Program-made: the position numbers and the translations under genes
Assembly (NCBI GenBank): GCA_963788085.1
Contig: CAWBFS010000072.1
Span: 1-64,000 of the forward strand
Length of the DNA: 64,000 bases
Source of the DNA: AP-15 sp963788085
GTDB lineage: Bacteria > Pseudomonadota > Alphaproteobacteria > ATCC43930 > CGMCC-115725
Direction: 5' to 3'
The notes under the pieces: model-generated
The model's database searches: none
What the model was told of the DNA's origin: nothing
What the model saw: the letters and a program-made list of their open reading frames with translations, nothing else
Shown here: positions 1 through 10,070 of the stretch, one piece after another
Numbering within the stretch: position 1 is the first letter of the stretch
Layout: every line of letters begins with the position of its first letter

Positions 1-493
1 ACCGCTGGGGCTGTCGAAGTCATGCAAACAAGGATAGTTCGGCCGAATTCTTTCCACGGCCGCCCTGCATTGGAGTTCAGTTCGGTAAACTGACGGTAAT
101 TTGTCCAGAAACGCCGCATTCCTTTCAGACTCCTATAGCATGCGGCCCAATCCAATCCGAACGCGCGTGACCAGCGGCTAATCGTCCTTCCTAGGGATTC
201 CAGAATTAATTTAAGCGATACTGCCCGCTCGGCGCCACACAAATCAGAGCGCAAATACTCCTAGGGATTTCAGTTTTCATTTTGAGCCCAGGCGCGCGCG
301 TGGTTGGAATTTATATCGGTTGGAAACGTTTCAAAAGCCTATCAGCCAGTGGCCGATGTCAGCTTCGACTCGCAACCCGAACTGATTTGCGAGCCGAATA
401 ATCACTCCGCAGGGCTAGCCCTTGACCGCTGGGCAAACAGCCGCGAGGCAAAAAGCCCGGGCGATAATTTGCTGAGGCCGCCAAATGGCTTGC
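1..493. other. non-coding left edge, no gene recognised
   Basis: I find no recognisable protein or RNA gene here. Dnaj homology stops at about 520, so this DNA is not the missing 3' part of dnaJ. It is less GC-rich in places than the neighbouring genes and carries two copies of a 24-base motif (see the repeat entry). It may be the far side of a rearrangement or an assembly joint. Confidence 0.4.
189..282. repeat. two direct copies of a CCTAGGGATT motif, 70 bp apart
   Basis: Copies lie at 189-212 and 259-282. Both start TCCTAGGGATT, continue with C or T then CAG, and end in an AT-rich tail. The start-to-start distance is 70 bases, close to seven helical turns, which would suit paired binding sites. 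No regulator is recognised and no clear gene starts beside them, so the role is unknown. Confidence 0.35.
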
Positions 494-1093
494 TTATTCT
501 GTCAAAAAAATTGGTCGTCCCGCTCCCTGGCAGGTGGCGCAGGTTCGCTCAATCGTGAAGAAGCCCTGTTGCGCTCGCACCCGCCCTCGACCGTGACAAG
601 TAGGGCAGGTGATCGGTTTCGATCCCGCCTCAGAGCCGCTGCCTTTGCATTGGTCACAGGCGACCAAGGTTTGCGCTCGAACCGTTGTTTGCTTCCCGCG
701 GAAACTTTCCTCGAGCGATATTTCCAGGTTGTGGCGGAGATCGCTGCCACGGCTCGGTCCGCCTTGACTGCGGCGCCCGCCGCCCATGAACTCGCCGAAC
801 ATCTCGTCGAAGATGTCGGCAAACCCTCCTGAAAAGCCGAAATCGCCCGGGCCGCGCCCGCCCCCCTGCTCAAAGGCCGCATGACCAAAGCGGTCATAGG
901 CGGCGCGCTTTTGATCATCCTTGAGGATGTCGTAGGCCTCGTTAATCTCCTTGAATTTTTGTTCGGCGCTTTTGTCACTCGGGTTGCGGTCCGGGTGATG
1001 CTTCATTGCGAGTTTGCGATAGGCCCTCTTCAGCTCCTCCGCGCTCGCCGATTTGGAGACGCCGAGGACCTCGTAAAAATCCTGCTTAGCCAT
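494..1093 (-). pseudogene. dnaJ: DnaJ chaperone, 3'-truncated
   Basis: Hsp40 co-chaperone that stimulates DnaK ATPase activity in the cytoplasm. The start MAKQDFYEVLG at 1093 gives 199 residues against about 375 in the family. Visible parts are the J domain with HPD in KHHPDRNP, the Gly/Phe-rich linker, and three CxxCxGxG zinc motifs (CDQCKGSG, CPTCHGRG, CATCQGAG). Homology stops right after the third motif and the frame ends at residues PIFLTE. The fourth zinc motif and the whole C-terminal substrate-binding domain are missing, and none of the three frames further left restores them. The gene therefore ends at a breakpoint near 520-530, not at a simple frameshift. It lies 100 bases downstream of dnaK in the classical order. 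The identity is certain; whether the truncation is real is not. Confidence 0.9.
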
Positions 1094-1193
1094 GGTCGAC
1101 GGGTGTTCGAGAGAGATTTTCCCCACTAGGCGTCATCCCGGCGGATATTCCGCCGGGACTTGGCCGAACTGTCCGGCACCTCCGTCGCGCCGA

Positions 1194-3138
1194 TTATGCC
1201 GAGCCGCGCTTCTTCTGATCGTCGACCTCCTCGAAATCGGCGTCGACAACCTTGTCATTGCCGCCAGCAGCCCCGCTGCGACGGCCCGCCCTGTGAGCGC
1301 ACCACCGTCCCCGGCAGCCGCCTGCTCGGCCTGTTGGGCCTTGTAAAGCGCCTCGCCAAGCTTCATCGAGACCTGCGCCAAGGCGTCGGTCTTCGCCTTG
1401 ATTTGCCCGGCGTCTTCGCTGCCGAGGGTGTCCTTCAAGGCTTGAATCGCTTGCTGCACCGCGTCGCGGTCGGCCTGCGGAACCTTGTCGCCACTCTCGT
1501 TCAGACGTCCGCTCGGTCGTATGGATAAGCGCGTCGGCGTTGTTCTTCGCCTCGACCAGCTCGCGCCGCCGCTTGTCTTCCTCGGCATGCGGCCTCGGCG
1601 TCCTTGACCATGCGGTCGATGTCGGCCTCGGAGAGGCCGCCGGAGGCCTGGATGCGGATCTGCTGTTCCTTGCCGGTCGCCTTGTCCTTCGCCGAGACCT
1701 GCACGATGCCGTTGGCATCGATGTCGAAGGTGACCTCGATCTGCGGCATGCCGCGCGGCGCCGACGGGATGCCGACCAGGTCGAACTGGCCGAGCAGCTT
1801 GTTGTCGGCCGCCATCTCACGCTCGCCCTGAAACACGCGGATCGTGACCGCGGTCTGGTTGTCCTCGGCGGTGGAGAAGGTCTGGCTCTTTTTCGTCGGG
1901 ATCGTCGTGTTGCGGTCGATCAGCCGAGTGAAGACACCACCCAACGTCTCGATGCCGAGCGACAGCGGGGTCACGTCGAGGAGCAGGACATCCTTGACCT
2001 CGCCCTTCAGCACACCGGCTTGGATCGCTGCGCCGACGGCGACGACCTCGTCCGGGTTGACGCTACGGTTTGGCTCCTTGCCGAAGAATTGCTTAACGGT
2101 CTCGATGACCTTGGGCATTCGGGTCATGCCGCCGACCAGGATGACCTCGTTGATCTCCGACGCCTTGAGCCCCGCATCCTTCAGGGCGCTACGGCAAGGC
2201 CCGATTGTCCGCTGGATCAGATCGTCGACCAACGCCTCCAGCTTCGCCCGGGTCAGCTTGATGTTGAGATGCTTCGGCCCGTGCTGATCCGCCGTAATGA
2301 ACGGCAGATTGACGTCGGTCTGCATCGACGACGACAGTTCGATTTTGGCCTTCTCCGCCGCTTCCTTTAGTCGCTGAAGGGCGAGCCGATCATTGCGCAG
2401 GTCGATTCCCTGTTCCTTACGGAACTCATCGGCGAGATAGTCGATGATGTTCTTGTCGAAGTCTTCACCGCCGAGGAAGGTATCGCCGTTCGTCGACTTC
2501 ACCTCGAACACGCCGTCGCCGATTTCGAGCACAGAGATGTCAAAGGTGCCGCCGCCGAGATCGTAAACCGCAATCGTGCCGGTGCCCTTCTTGTCCATGC
2601 CATAGGCGAGTGCTGCGGCGGTTGGCTCATTGATGATCCGCAACACCTCGAGCCCGGCAATTCTGCCGGCGTCTTTGGTCGCCTGGCGCTGGCTGTCGTT
2701 GAAATAGGCGGGAACCGTGATGACGGCTTCCGAGACCGTCTCGCCGAGATAGGCCTCGGCCGTTTCCTTCATCTTCTGCAGAATGAATGCGCTGATCTGA
2801 GAGGGCGCATATTTCTTGCCGCGGCTCTCGACCCAAGCGTCGCCATTGTCGCCGGGAATGATCTTGTACGGGACAAGATCCATGTCCTTCTTCACCATCG
2901 GGTCGGTAAAGCGGCGCCCGATCAGGCGTTTGATCGCGAAAAACGTGTTCTCGGGATTGGTCACCGCCTGGCGTTTCGCGGACTGGCCGACGAGGCGCTC
3001 GCCCGATTCGGTGAATGCAACCATCGAGGGCGTTGTGCGCATACCCTCGCTATTCTCGATCACCTTGGCATTCTTGCCTTCCATCACGGCAACGCAGGAG
3101 TTCGTCGTGCCGAGATCGATACCGATGACCTTGCTCAT
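1194..3138 (-). CDS. dnaK: DnaK (Hsp70) chaperone, three frameshifts
   Basis: Cytoplasmic ATP-dependent chaperone working with DnaJ and GrpE. The ATG at 3138 (MSKVIGIDLGTTNSC) has a GAGG ribosome site five bases upstream. The nucleotide-binding domain (phosphate-1 motif GIDLGTTNSC, phosphate-2 VYDLGGGTFD) and the substrate-binding beta domain are intact in one frame up to about 1592. There an extra base shifts reading (DAEA to HAEEDKRRREL). A second extra base near 1505 (TTERT to LNESGDKVP) and a compensating shift between about 1265 and 1295 follow. The last frame ends in the expected tail VVDADFEEVDD at 1194. Total length matches the usual 640 residues once repaired. Three indels in a near-essential gene point to sequence error, though real decay cannot be excluded. 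It is the third gene of hrcA-grpE-dnaK-dnaJ. Confidence 0.93.
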
Positions 3139-3307
3139 GTACACCTCGTTCTAAAGCAGGACCAGGGCGGCCCAGGGAAGCACCGTCCCGATCCCCCGGG
3201 AAGTGATCACAGCCATCCCCTCACTGTGGCTGGGGTCTATATATGTGTCGGGTCGTGCCGCTACAACCACGCTGGCAGTAGCCCTTCGAGGCCAAAATCC
3301 ACCGGGT

Positions 3308-3916
3308 TCAAGCGGGTTCCGGCGGCTTCGGGCCGCCTTTGGCGACGCCGACCATCGCCGGCCGCAACAGGCGGTCATGAAGCACATAGCCGGGCTGCAA
3401 TACCTCGACAACCGAGCCGCTCGGCTGGTCCGGCCGCTCGGTCTCAAAGATCGCCTGGTGGAAATTGTGGTCGAAAGCTTCGCCCTTCGGATCGATGCGC
3501 TTGATCCCGTGGCGTTCGAAGACGCCCAACAGCTCGCGCTCGGTCGCGGCGACCCCGGCAAGGAGACTGCGCGTACGTTCGTCCCTCGCCTCTGAATCCG
3601 GAAGGCTCTCTAACGCCCTGCGCAGGTTGTCAGCCGCCGAGAGCAAGTCCTTGGCAAAACCGGCGATCGCATATTTCGACGCATCCTCGCGCTCGCGCTG
3701 CGCGCGACGGCGCACATTCTCAGTCTCGGCGAGCGCGCGCAGCAACCGGTCCTTATATTCGGCCAGTTCAGCCTCGAGTTCGGTTGCTCGAGTCTCCTGC
3801 GAGGCTCCCTCTGCTTCCGACTCGATTGCCGCCCCGGCGGGGCCGTCGATGTTGTTATTGGCCGCCCCGTCCCCAGCGGGAAACTTCTCCTGTTCCTTGG
3901 TCGTCGTATCGTCCAT
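3308..3916 (-). CDS. grpE: GrpE nucleotide-exchange factor
   Basis: Cytoplasmic nucleotide-exchange factor for DnaK, and a thermosensor in many bacteria. The protein has 202 residues, normal for the family. It has an acidic, low-complexity N-terminus, a long coiled-coil segment around residues 45-100 (ELEAELAEYKDRLLRALAE), then the compact beta domain with the conserved GEAFDHNFHQAI and the C-terminal VLQPGYVLHDRLLRPAMVGV. It lies 8 bases after hrcA and 169 bases before dnaK. The gap to dnaK is large enough to hold a second promoter, but I could not identify a convincing sigma-32 site. No defects are seen. Confidence 0.97.
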   Translation of the reverse strand: MDDTTTKEQEKFPAGDGAANNNIDGPAGAAIESEAEGASQETRATELEAELAEYKDRLLRALAETENVRRRAQREREDASKYAIAGFAKDLLSAADNLRRALESLPDSEARDERTRSLLAGVAATERELLGVFERHGIKRIDPKGEAFDHNFHQAIFETERPDQPSGSVVEVLQPGYVLHDRLLRPAMVGVAKGGPKPPEPA

Positions 3917-3924
3917 GGTTTGTC

Positions 3925-4995
3925 CTATCCGATGAGTCGCCCGATCATCTTGGCGGTGTAGTCCACCATCGGGATGATGCGGGCATAGTTGATCCGAGTT
4001 GGGCCGATGACGCCGATCGCGCCGACGATCTGCTCGCGGCTGTTCTGGTAGGGGGCGATCACCATCGAGCAGCCGGCCACCCCGAAAAGGCGGTTTTCAG
4101 CGCCGATGAATATTTGGACGCCTTCGCCCTGTTTGCTGGCATCTAGCAAACGCAGCATAGTCTCTCTGGTTTCGAGCATTTCGAAGAGAGTGCGCAGCCT
4201 TTCGAGATCGGCGAGCGCGGTGACGTCTTCGAGCAGGTTGGCCTGACCTCGCACGATCAGCGCGCTGCCTTCGTCGCCGCCGGCCCAGTTGGCAAGGCCC
4301 GCCGCGACGAGCTTCGAGGTCAACTCGTCGAGCTGGACCTTATTGGACGCGATCTCCTGCTCGATTTCCGCCTTTGCCTCTTCGACCGTCCGGCCGATCA
4401 GCCTGGCGTTGAGATAGTTGCCGGCCGAGATCAGCGCGGCCGGAGGCAAGCCGGCCGGAACCTCGATAACCCGGTTTTCGACGAGCCCGTCCTCGGTTAC
4501 GAGCACCACGAGGGCGCGCCCAGGACCGAGGCTGACGAATTCGATGTGTTTCAGGGGGCGGTCCTGGTTGGGCACCACGACGATGCCCGCGCAATGGGAC
4601 AGGCCAGAGAGCGCGGTCGTTGCTTCCTCGAGCGCTTGCGGCAGGCTCTTCCCGCGGGCAACGCATAGGCTCTCGATGCTGCGGCGTTCATCTTCGGCCA
4701 GTCCCCCGATCTCGAGCAAACCGTGGACAAAGAGGCGCAGCCCGAGCTCGGTCGGCAGTCGCCCGGCCGAGGTGTGTGGCGCGTAGAGCAGCCCCGCTTC
4801 CTCCAGATCCGCCATGACGTTGCGGATCGTCGCTGGCGACAAATTCTGGCCCAGGCGTCGTGACAGGGTGCGCGAGCCGATCGGCTCGCCAGTTGCGACA
4901 TAGCCGTCGACAATCAAGCGGAAGATCTCGCGGCTGCGTTCGTTGAGCTCGTTTATCGGCGAAGGAGCCAGAGGTCGGGGCATGCGGAACCACAT
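3925..4995 (-). CDS. hrcA: HrcA heat-inducible transcription repressor
   Basis: Repressor of class I heat-shock genes that binds CIRCE inverted repeats. The 356 residues have an N-terminal winged helix (REIFRLIVDGYVATGEPIGS, then LSPATIRNVMADLEEAGLL) and the central and C-terminal HrcA domains ending in GVIGPTRINYARIIPMVDYT. ATG codons occur at 4995 and 4983; neither has a strong ribosome site, and family alignments favour either. It is the first gene of the heat-shock cluster. I searched the upstream 230 bases by eye for the TTAGCACTC-type CIRCE element and did not see it, so autoregulation here is unproven. Confidence 0.96.
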   Translation of the reverse strand: MWFRMPRPLAPSPINELNERSREIFRLIVDGYVATGEPIGSRTLSRRLGQNLSPATIRNVMADLEEAGLLYAPHTSAGRLPTELGLRLFVHGLLEIGGLAEDERRSIESLCVARGKSLPQALEEATTALSGLSHCAGIVVVPNQDRPLKHIEFVSLGPGRALVVLVTEDGLVENRVIEVPAGLPPAALISAGNYLNARLIGRTVEEAKAEIEQEIASNKVQLDELTSKLVAAGLANWAGGDEGSALIVRGQANLLEDVTALADLERLRTLFEMLETRETMLRLLDASKQGEGVQIFIGAENRLFGVAGCSMVIAPYQNSREQIVGAIGVIGPTRINYARIIPMVDYTAKMIGRLIG

Positions 4996-5225
4996 GTGAT
5001 GATCCGTCTCGCGGGCGGTCTCGCCCGCCGCTGCGGTCGATCCACGATTGATCGTCTGTGGATGTGGTCACCCGATGCTCGTCAGCCAAGCCGGGCCGAC
5101 CGGAGTACCGGCAAGTCAACCACGCGGTGGTCGAACCCAGCGACCGCGAATTTAGGAATGGCTTTTGCGGGCGTCAACTCGCCGGGAAGTGAGTGGGCGT
5201 CAAAGTCACCGAATAGGGTCGGGAT

Positions 5226-5693
5226 TCACAATGTCTTCTTGAAGGCGGCCTCGTACGATTGGCCACTCGGGGTCGTCATCCGTCCGATCAGATCGGCGAT
5301 TCCGGGGTGGAAAGCGAACTGCGTGCCGTCGGAGTTCTGAAATCTGAGCTCGCCTTCGCGGATAATTCCGGTGCCGTGCAATGTTCCCCCGCTGACCCGT
5401 GCGTTCGATCCGAGCGGCCCGTAGGCGTAGATGATCGAAGCGGTGCCGTCCGGATCGATATTCTCGACGATCAGCGCCGCGCAGGTATTGGCGTCCCAGG
5501 CCGCATCGCTCCAGGCCCCGAGAAAGCCCCGGTATGCCCCTGGAACCGTCGCGGGCTCGGCAATTCGGTAGGTGACGCTCTGGTCACAAAAAACCCGGCC
5601 TGGTTGCGGCTCGGCGATGATCGGCGGCGCTTGAGCCCAGGCCGCGGCGGCCCAGAGCGTGAGGCTCACGAGCACGAGAGCAGGATGCATCAT
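5226..5693 (-). CDS. small secreted protein of unknown function
   Basis: The ATG at 5693 (a second ATG directly follows) gives 155 residues beginning with a clear signal peptide, MMHPALVLVSLTLWAAAAWAQ, cleaved after Ala-Gln. The mature domain of about 130 residues has two Cys (FCDQS and NTCAAL) that could form a disulfide, and a glycine-rich beta-type pattern ending in TTPSGQSYEAAFKK. I do not recognise the family. The longer upstream frame has no signal and unlikely composition, so it was not used. It is probably periplasmic. It stands alone between hrcA and the glycan island. Confidence 0.7.
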   Translation of the reverse strand: MMHPALVLVSLTLWAAAAWAQAPPIIAEPQPGRVFCDQSVTYRIAEPATVPGAYRGFLGAWSDAAWDANTCAALIVENIDPDGTASIIYAYGPLGSNARVSGGTLHGTGIIREGELRFQNSDGTQFAFHPGIADLIGRMTTPSGQSYEAAFKKTL

Positions 5694-5907
5694 GGCGAGC
5701 TCGGACGGCCTGTGGTGCGGCTTAAAGATTAACGGCGAGCGGGCACCGTTCGGACCATCTAGCTGTACCGAAGAGGCGGCGCTATCCGGCCCTCGCTGGC
5801 CCCTGTTCTTACAGAGAAACAACAGGAGAGCCCGAGCTTCGCCGGCCGAATCGCTCATCTGATCCAAGACGCTTCATCTCCCTTAGACCGCTCATCTTCA
5901 CTGCTAG

Positions 5908-7287
5908 TTACGGGTTTGATTTGGCGTAACCCAGAGCGGTATCCGGCTTGGCGAGCACCGCCGGAGTGACGGCTTGCCGAGGGACAGGCAGCCGCCGCGA
6001 TCCCGGGCCCGCGAATGCGCCGGCCGGGGCGATTTCTCGGGCAAGCAGTCGCCGTGCAGCTTCGAAAATGAAGATGATGCACCAATACTCATCCAAATAA
6101 GCCTGCGACGCAAAAGCACCTGCAGTCGCATAACCCACGAGCACCGCTTGCCCCGTCCTTCCCAACAGATTTGCCCAGGCGAGATCAGGCCGGTTGCGCG
6201 AATGACGGGTCAACCACGCACAGTTTACCCACGAATAGCCAAAAATCATCAAGAACAAGAAAAGACCGACCCAGCCATGCTCAGATAATGCGTCGAAATA
6301 AATACTGTGCGCCGCGCGAGGTTTTGTGATCCTGGCCAAATCGGTGCCGCGCAGCATGTTGTTCGTAACATTCGGCGAGAAAGTCACCCTGAAGCCGCCC
6401 CCGTTGATCGGATGAAGCTCGGCAATCCGAAGTGAAACCTGCCAGAGCCAGAGCCGGCTCATCGCCGAGCCATCGTCCTGATAGGTTTCTATCGTCCCCA
6501 TCCGCTTAAACCACTGTTCAGGTGCGGCATTATAAATGGAGAAGGCGAGCGCAGCAATCAGCAGCGCCGTTGTGAACTTTGCGCGCGATCTAAGCCAGAA
6601 AACTGCTCCCATCGCGCATACCCCGACCAATGCGCCTCGGGAATAGGTGAAGAACACCGCCAGAGTGACTAGAAATCCCATCAACAAAAGCCCTCGGCGC
6701 ACATACCGATTTGTGGCGAGCTGCCGCTGGTAAAATATTAACGGTAACATTACGACGAGCCCGAGGCCGAAGTCGTTGTTGTCCGCGAGCATGCCGCCGT
6801 CCGGCCCGTGAATTTCGCCGCCGCCATGTAGGATGCTAAAGAGCGCGCCCTTTACTCCCCAAAGCCCGATGGTCAGTACGATAACCCAGATCAGCTGGTT
6901 TAGCCGTTCGCGCGTCGTCGTTAGAGCGTAGCCGACGAGGCACATGAACAGAATTTTCTGGACGATGATCCATTTGTTCCAGACATCATCAGCCGGTCCT
7001 AATGCGAAGAATGAGGTAAACGTAATCCATACGGAAAACATCAACGTCAAGATGGCGAGCGGGGTGAGGGGCAACCGTTTCGGTTCTGTTCGAGAAAACA
7101 ACCAGGAAAGACAGGTAAGGATGGCGATGACGTAGGCATAATTGAGATCGGTAAAGGGCCCACCCCAGATCAGGGTATGGAAATTCCCGAGGGAAAATAC
7201 ATACCAAGCCAGCACGCCAATGAACGGCGACACAAAAATGAACGGCAGCGTTCCAACGAACGCTAGAAAAAATCCGATACCGCGCAT
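5908..7287 (-). CDS. O-antigen/O-glycosylation ligase, PEP-CTERM-associated type
   Basis: A 459-residue inner-membrane protein with about ten to twelve hydrophobic segments. The short opening, the early EPKRLPLTPLA, the GVKGALFSILHGGG stretch, LADNNDFGLGLVVMLPL and the periplasmic loop with HSIYFDALSEHGWVGL match the Wzy_C/O-antigen ligase fold. They are closest to the probable O-glycosylation ligases found in exosortase A (PEP-CTERM) loci. The expected role is transfer of a lipid-linked glycan to an acceptor at the outer face of the inner membrane. It is directly adjacent to the deacetylase that starts upstream (stop at 7288, ATG at 7287). Subfamily assignment is from memory of the motif pattern and is less certain than the ligase fold. 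Confidence 0.8.
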   Translation of the reverse strand: MRGIGFFLAFVGTLPFIFVSPFIGVLAWYVFSLGNFHTLIWGGPFTDLNYAYVIAILTCLSWLFSRTEPKRLPLTPLAILTLMFSVWITFTSFFALGPADDVWNKWIIVQKILFMCLVGYALTTTRERLNQLIWVIVLTIGLWGVKGALFSILHGGGEIHGPDGGMLADNNDFGLGLVVMLPLIFYQRQLATNRYVRRGLLLMGFLVTLAVFFTYSRGALVGVCAMGAVFWLRSRAKFTTALLIAALAFSIYNAAPEQWFKRMGTIETYQDDGSAMSRLWLWQVSLRIAELHPINGGGFRVTFSPNVTNNMLRGTDLARITKPRAAHSIYFDALSEHGWVGLFLFLMIFGYSWVNCAWLTRHSRNRPDLAWANLLGRTGQAVLVGYATAGAFASQAYLDEYWCIIFIFEAARRLLAREIAPAGAFAGPGSRRLPVPRQAVTPAVLAKPDTALGYAKSNP

Positions 7288-8454
7288 CTACGACCGACTT
7301 TCGGTGCGGGTCGAGGGGGGCCGGCCCTCTTTGTTTCGGTAAACGCGCATCTGAGTTTTCATCACTCCCCCGTGCAACCGGCGCCGCAACCAACGCACGA
7401 CTTCCATGAAGCCGGTCATCTCGGCGGCGAATTCGATATCCGACACGGTTCCGCCATCGACCAGGCGATGCAGCGCGAAGCGCGAGGTGTGGCCGTAGTT
7501 CAATCCGGGTTCGATAGTCGTGGCGCTCTTCACCCCCAATTCCGCTAGCCATTCTGCCTGATGAGGACCATGCACCCCGCTCGGATAGCAAAAATGCTCC
7601 AGCGGGTACGAGACGACACGTTGAAGAAATCGGCGGTTTTCGGCAATTTCGGATGCCACGATTTCCTTGTCGTAAAGCGGCCATTGATGCCGGTGCGAAT
7701 GGAGCTGGATGTCGACGCCGGCAGCTGCGAGGCCGCGCAGCTGATGTTCATCCATGACCTCGAAAAGGTGCTGGCTTTCAATCTCATGAAAAGAGACGTC
7801 GAGGGCCGCCGCCAACTCCTTCAAGAACTCGAGACGCTCGGCCAGCGGTAGCGCTGCGCCGAAATTCTGCACTGCTTCTTCGGCCCTGGCCGCCTCGCAC
7901 TCCAGATCGAAGGTTCCGATCCCACGCGGCAAATCGACCAGCCGCGGGCTGGCCCGCCAAAACAAGTAAGAAACTGTTACTGTATAGACCGGCATCCGGT
8001 TCTCGACATAATAAGTCGTTACATAGACAGTAACTGGGATTTCCAGTTCCCGAATGATCGGCAACCCGACCGTATAAACTCCGCGCCAGCCATCGTCCAT
8101 GGTTATAACCGTGGAGCAAGGCGGAAGCCGACCGGCGTCCAGCGCATCCAGCGCATCTCGCAGAGGCAAAATTGGATAATGTTTCCGCCTCAAATATTCC
8201 ATTCGGTTGCGGAAGAAATCGTCTCTGATAAAAAGGGTCCTTCTGTACTTGTATTCCTCGGCAACGGCAAAGCCGTGGTAGCATATGATACGCAATCCAT
8301 GGCGGGTAACATAGCGTGCGAGCCGGAAAAGCCCTAAAAATTGCATCAAGTATAGCGCGAACCTGATGATCGAGCGCGAAACTGGAGCCCCGGTTGCGAA
8401 AAGTCCAATGCCTATTGCGAGCGGCAGCCCGCCAAGCGCGGCATCATGCTTCAT
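7288..8454 (-). CDS. polysaccharide deacetylase family protein
   Basis: Carbohydrate esterase 4 (NodB-type) protein of 388 residues. A hydrophobic N-terminal segment around residues 10-45 may anchor it. The metal/catalytic motifs are TMDDGW (residue pair Asp-Asp) and HSHRHQWP, and the substrate-groove motif is FCYPSG. It is expected to remove N-acetyl groups from a surface polysaccharide or its lipid-linked precursor. It sits immediately upstream of the O-glycosylation ligase and is probably co-transcribed with it. No frame problems are visible. The last 20 residues are polar and not conserved. Confidence 0.88.
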   Translation of the reverse strand: MKHDAALGGLPLAIGIGLFATGAPVSRSIIRFALYLMQFLGLFRLARYVTRHGLRIICYHGFAVAEEYKYRRTLFIRDDFFRNRMEYLRRKHYPILPLRDALDALDAGRLPPCSTVITMDDGWRGVYTVGLPIIRELEIPVTVYVTTYYVENRMPVYTVTVSYLFWRASPRLVDLPRGIGTFDLECEAARAEEAVQNFGAALPLAERLEFLKELAAALDVSFHEIESQHLFEVMDEHQLRGLAAAGVDIQLHSHRHQWPLYDKEIVASEIAENRRFLQRVVSYPLEHFCYPSGVHGPHQAEWLAELGVKSATTIEPGLNYGHTSRFALHRLVDGGTVSDIEFAAEMTGFMEVVRWLRRRLHGGVMKTQMRVYRNKEGRPPSTRTESRS

Positions 8455-8656
8455 GCGCGTCTCAGGTATTGCGTCACGATGCTACGGGCGCTGTTCGAAA
8501 TACATACCGACGCACACCATTCGTATGTCGGAGGGTACGGATTGGTATACGATTCTGATCCGGTATCCAAGGTGAACCGAAGGGAATTAAGCATTGGTGT
8601 ATTCCCAACGGGCAGAACATCGGTGCCCGCTTCGGAGCCCGGCCGGCCAAACGGGG

Positions 8657-10033
8657 CTAATCGGCTAATTGAGGGCCTTGGCCTCGCCGAGCGGTCAGCC
8701 GATGAGAGGTGCTGACCTGTCTTTCGACAATCTCCTCTAAAAGGCGTTCCAGCTTGGCGTATTGATCCTCGCGGCCAAGGCCAAGGCTGACCGATGGGTC
8801 GAGTCTATCGAGGCGGCCGGCGTGTTTGTCCTCGAACCATCTCTGTAGTTGATCGCGAATTTTGGCCGGGCTGTTGGAAACCAACCCGGCGCTCCGCTCG
8901 ATCACGAGCCGCGCGGCGATACCGCGCTCGTAGCCGATGAACAGAATCGGCCTGCGCGCGTACAGATATTCGAATAGCTTGGCAGGCAAGTTGCCTTCGT
9001 CGCGCGGATCGCTCGATTGCAGCAACAGCAATACATCGGCCTCTATCTGCAGTGCGAGCGCGTCCCTGTAAGGAACCCGCGGCTTGACGGTAACCGCGCT
9101 CCCGACCCGATGTGCTGCTGCTGCGTCGAGGACAGCGTCGCCTTCGTCGCTGAAGAACTCGACGTTCATGCGAGCTCGGAGGTAATCGGGCAGCGATGCA
9201 ATGGCGCAGAAAAGCGCAGAGGGGTCGCGAAAGCCGCGGTAGATCGAGCCCATATACCGGATGGTTAGACTTCCCTCGGGGTCGGTTCGTTGGACCCCGA
9301 GGGCGCTCTGTTGCGCAATGTGCGGGAAATCTTCTTCCGCGTACCCGTTATATACAACTGTGACATCTTTCCCGTGGCGCCGACTTAGTTGTTCCGCCCA
9401 AATCGGCGAAACGGTCACTAATCCCGCGGCGCGTCGTAAGATCCGCCGTTCCAGGATCGCATCGATCGGCTTGCGCCAACCGGGCTCGCTGTAATACGGG
9501 TTATCGACCCATAAATCGCGAAAATCGGCAACCCAGGGAATTTTGTGGGCGCGGGCGAGCCGGCTGGCGACGATCAGCCCGGTATTCGGTGGTGCGCTCG
9601 CGAAAATGATTCGGGCTTCCATTCTTTGATCAATTGCCGGCCTGCGGGAATGGCAGTCCTGACCCAATCGGCCCGCATGTCGGGAATATGGATCAGCCCC
9701 AAATAGTGACGGCGAAAGGTTTGCCGAAGCGACCTCGCTGGAGCGCCATCTTGCGCGGGCGCGTCCTCGTGGCGGACCTCCGGTGTGGAACCCTGTGTGG
9801 CCGCGCAGCAAACGTGCCGCCCGATCGCTCCAATGCTGGCGCAGACGATATTCGGTATAAATTACCCGTTCCTGCGAGATCTCGAGCGGCAGGCTCCGGT
9901 CTTCGACGAGGTCGGTCGCCAGCACACGTACGTCATGGCCTCGCTGATCGAGGTAGCGCGCGAGCTTGCCTACCCGTATCGCGCCGATGACATTCGAAGG
10001 CGGGAACGCAAAGCTGACGATCAAGACCCTCAT
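8657..10033 (-). CDS. glycosyltransferase family 4 (two compensating frameshifts)
   Basis: GT-B glycosyltransferase. The start MRVLIVSFAFPPSNVIGAIR at 10033 was chosen because it begins the N-terminal Rossmann fold; the longer upstream frame antisense to the methyltransferase was discarded. The C-terminal half (VADFRDLWVDNPYY, LVTVSPIWAEQLSRRHGKDVTVVYNGY, then the donor-binding EYLYARRPILFIGYERG) is intact. Between about 9615 and 9790 the true sequence runs in another frame, reading HYLGLIHIPDMRADWV and AIPAGRQLIKEWKPE, then returns. At the right-hand edge the return is explained by one missing A in a run. Net length stays in frame. It probably adds a sugar to the glycan made by this island; donor and acceptor are unknown. 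Confidence 0.85.
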   Translation of the reverse strand: MRVLIVSFAFPPSNVIGAIRVGKLARYLDQRGHDVRVLATDLVEDRSLPLEISQERVIYTEYRLRQHWSDRAARLLRGHTGFHTGGPPRGRARARWRSSEVASANLSPSLFGADPYSRHAGRLGQDCHSRRPAIDQRMEARIIFASAPPNTGLIVASRLARAHKIPWVADFRDLWVDNPYYSEPGWRKPIDAILERRILRRAAGLVTVSPIWAEQLSRRHGKDVTVVYNGYAEEDFPHIAQQSALGVQRTDPEGSLTIRYMGSIYRGFRDPSALFCAIASLPDYLRARMNVEFFSDEGDAVLDAAAAHRVGSAVTVKPRVPYRDALALQIEADVLLLLQSSDPRDEGNLPAKLFEYLYARRPILFIGYERGIAARLVIERSAGLVSNSPAKIRDQLQRWFEDKHAGRLDRLDPSVSLGLGREDQYAKLERLLEEIVERQVSTSHRLTARRGQGPQLAD

Positions 10034-10070
10034 TTGGGGCGGCAGCCCGGCCCGCGATCTCAATCTTGGG

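Noticed and set aside
304..832. Small plus-strand frames at the left edge
   Set aside because: No motifs, weak starts; one overlaps the antisense of dnaJ.
4996..5225. CIRCE operator upstream of hrcA
   Set aside because: Searched for TTAGCACTC-N9-GAGTGCTAA by eye; no match seen.
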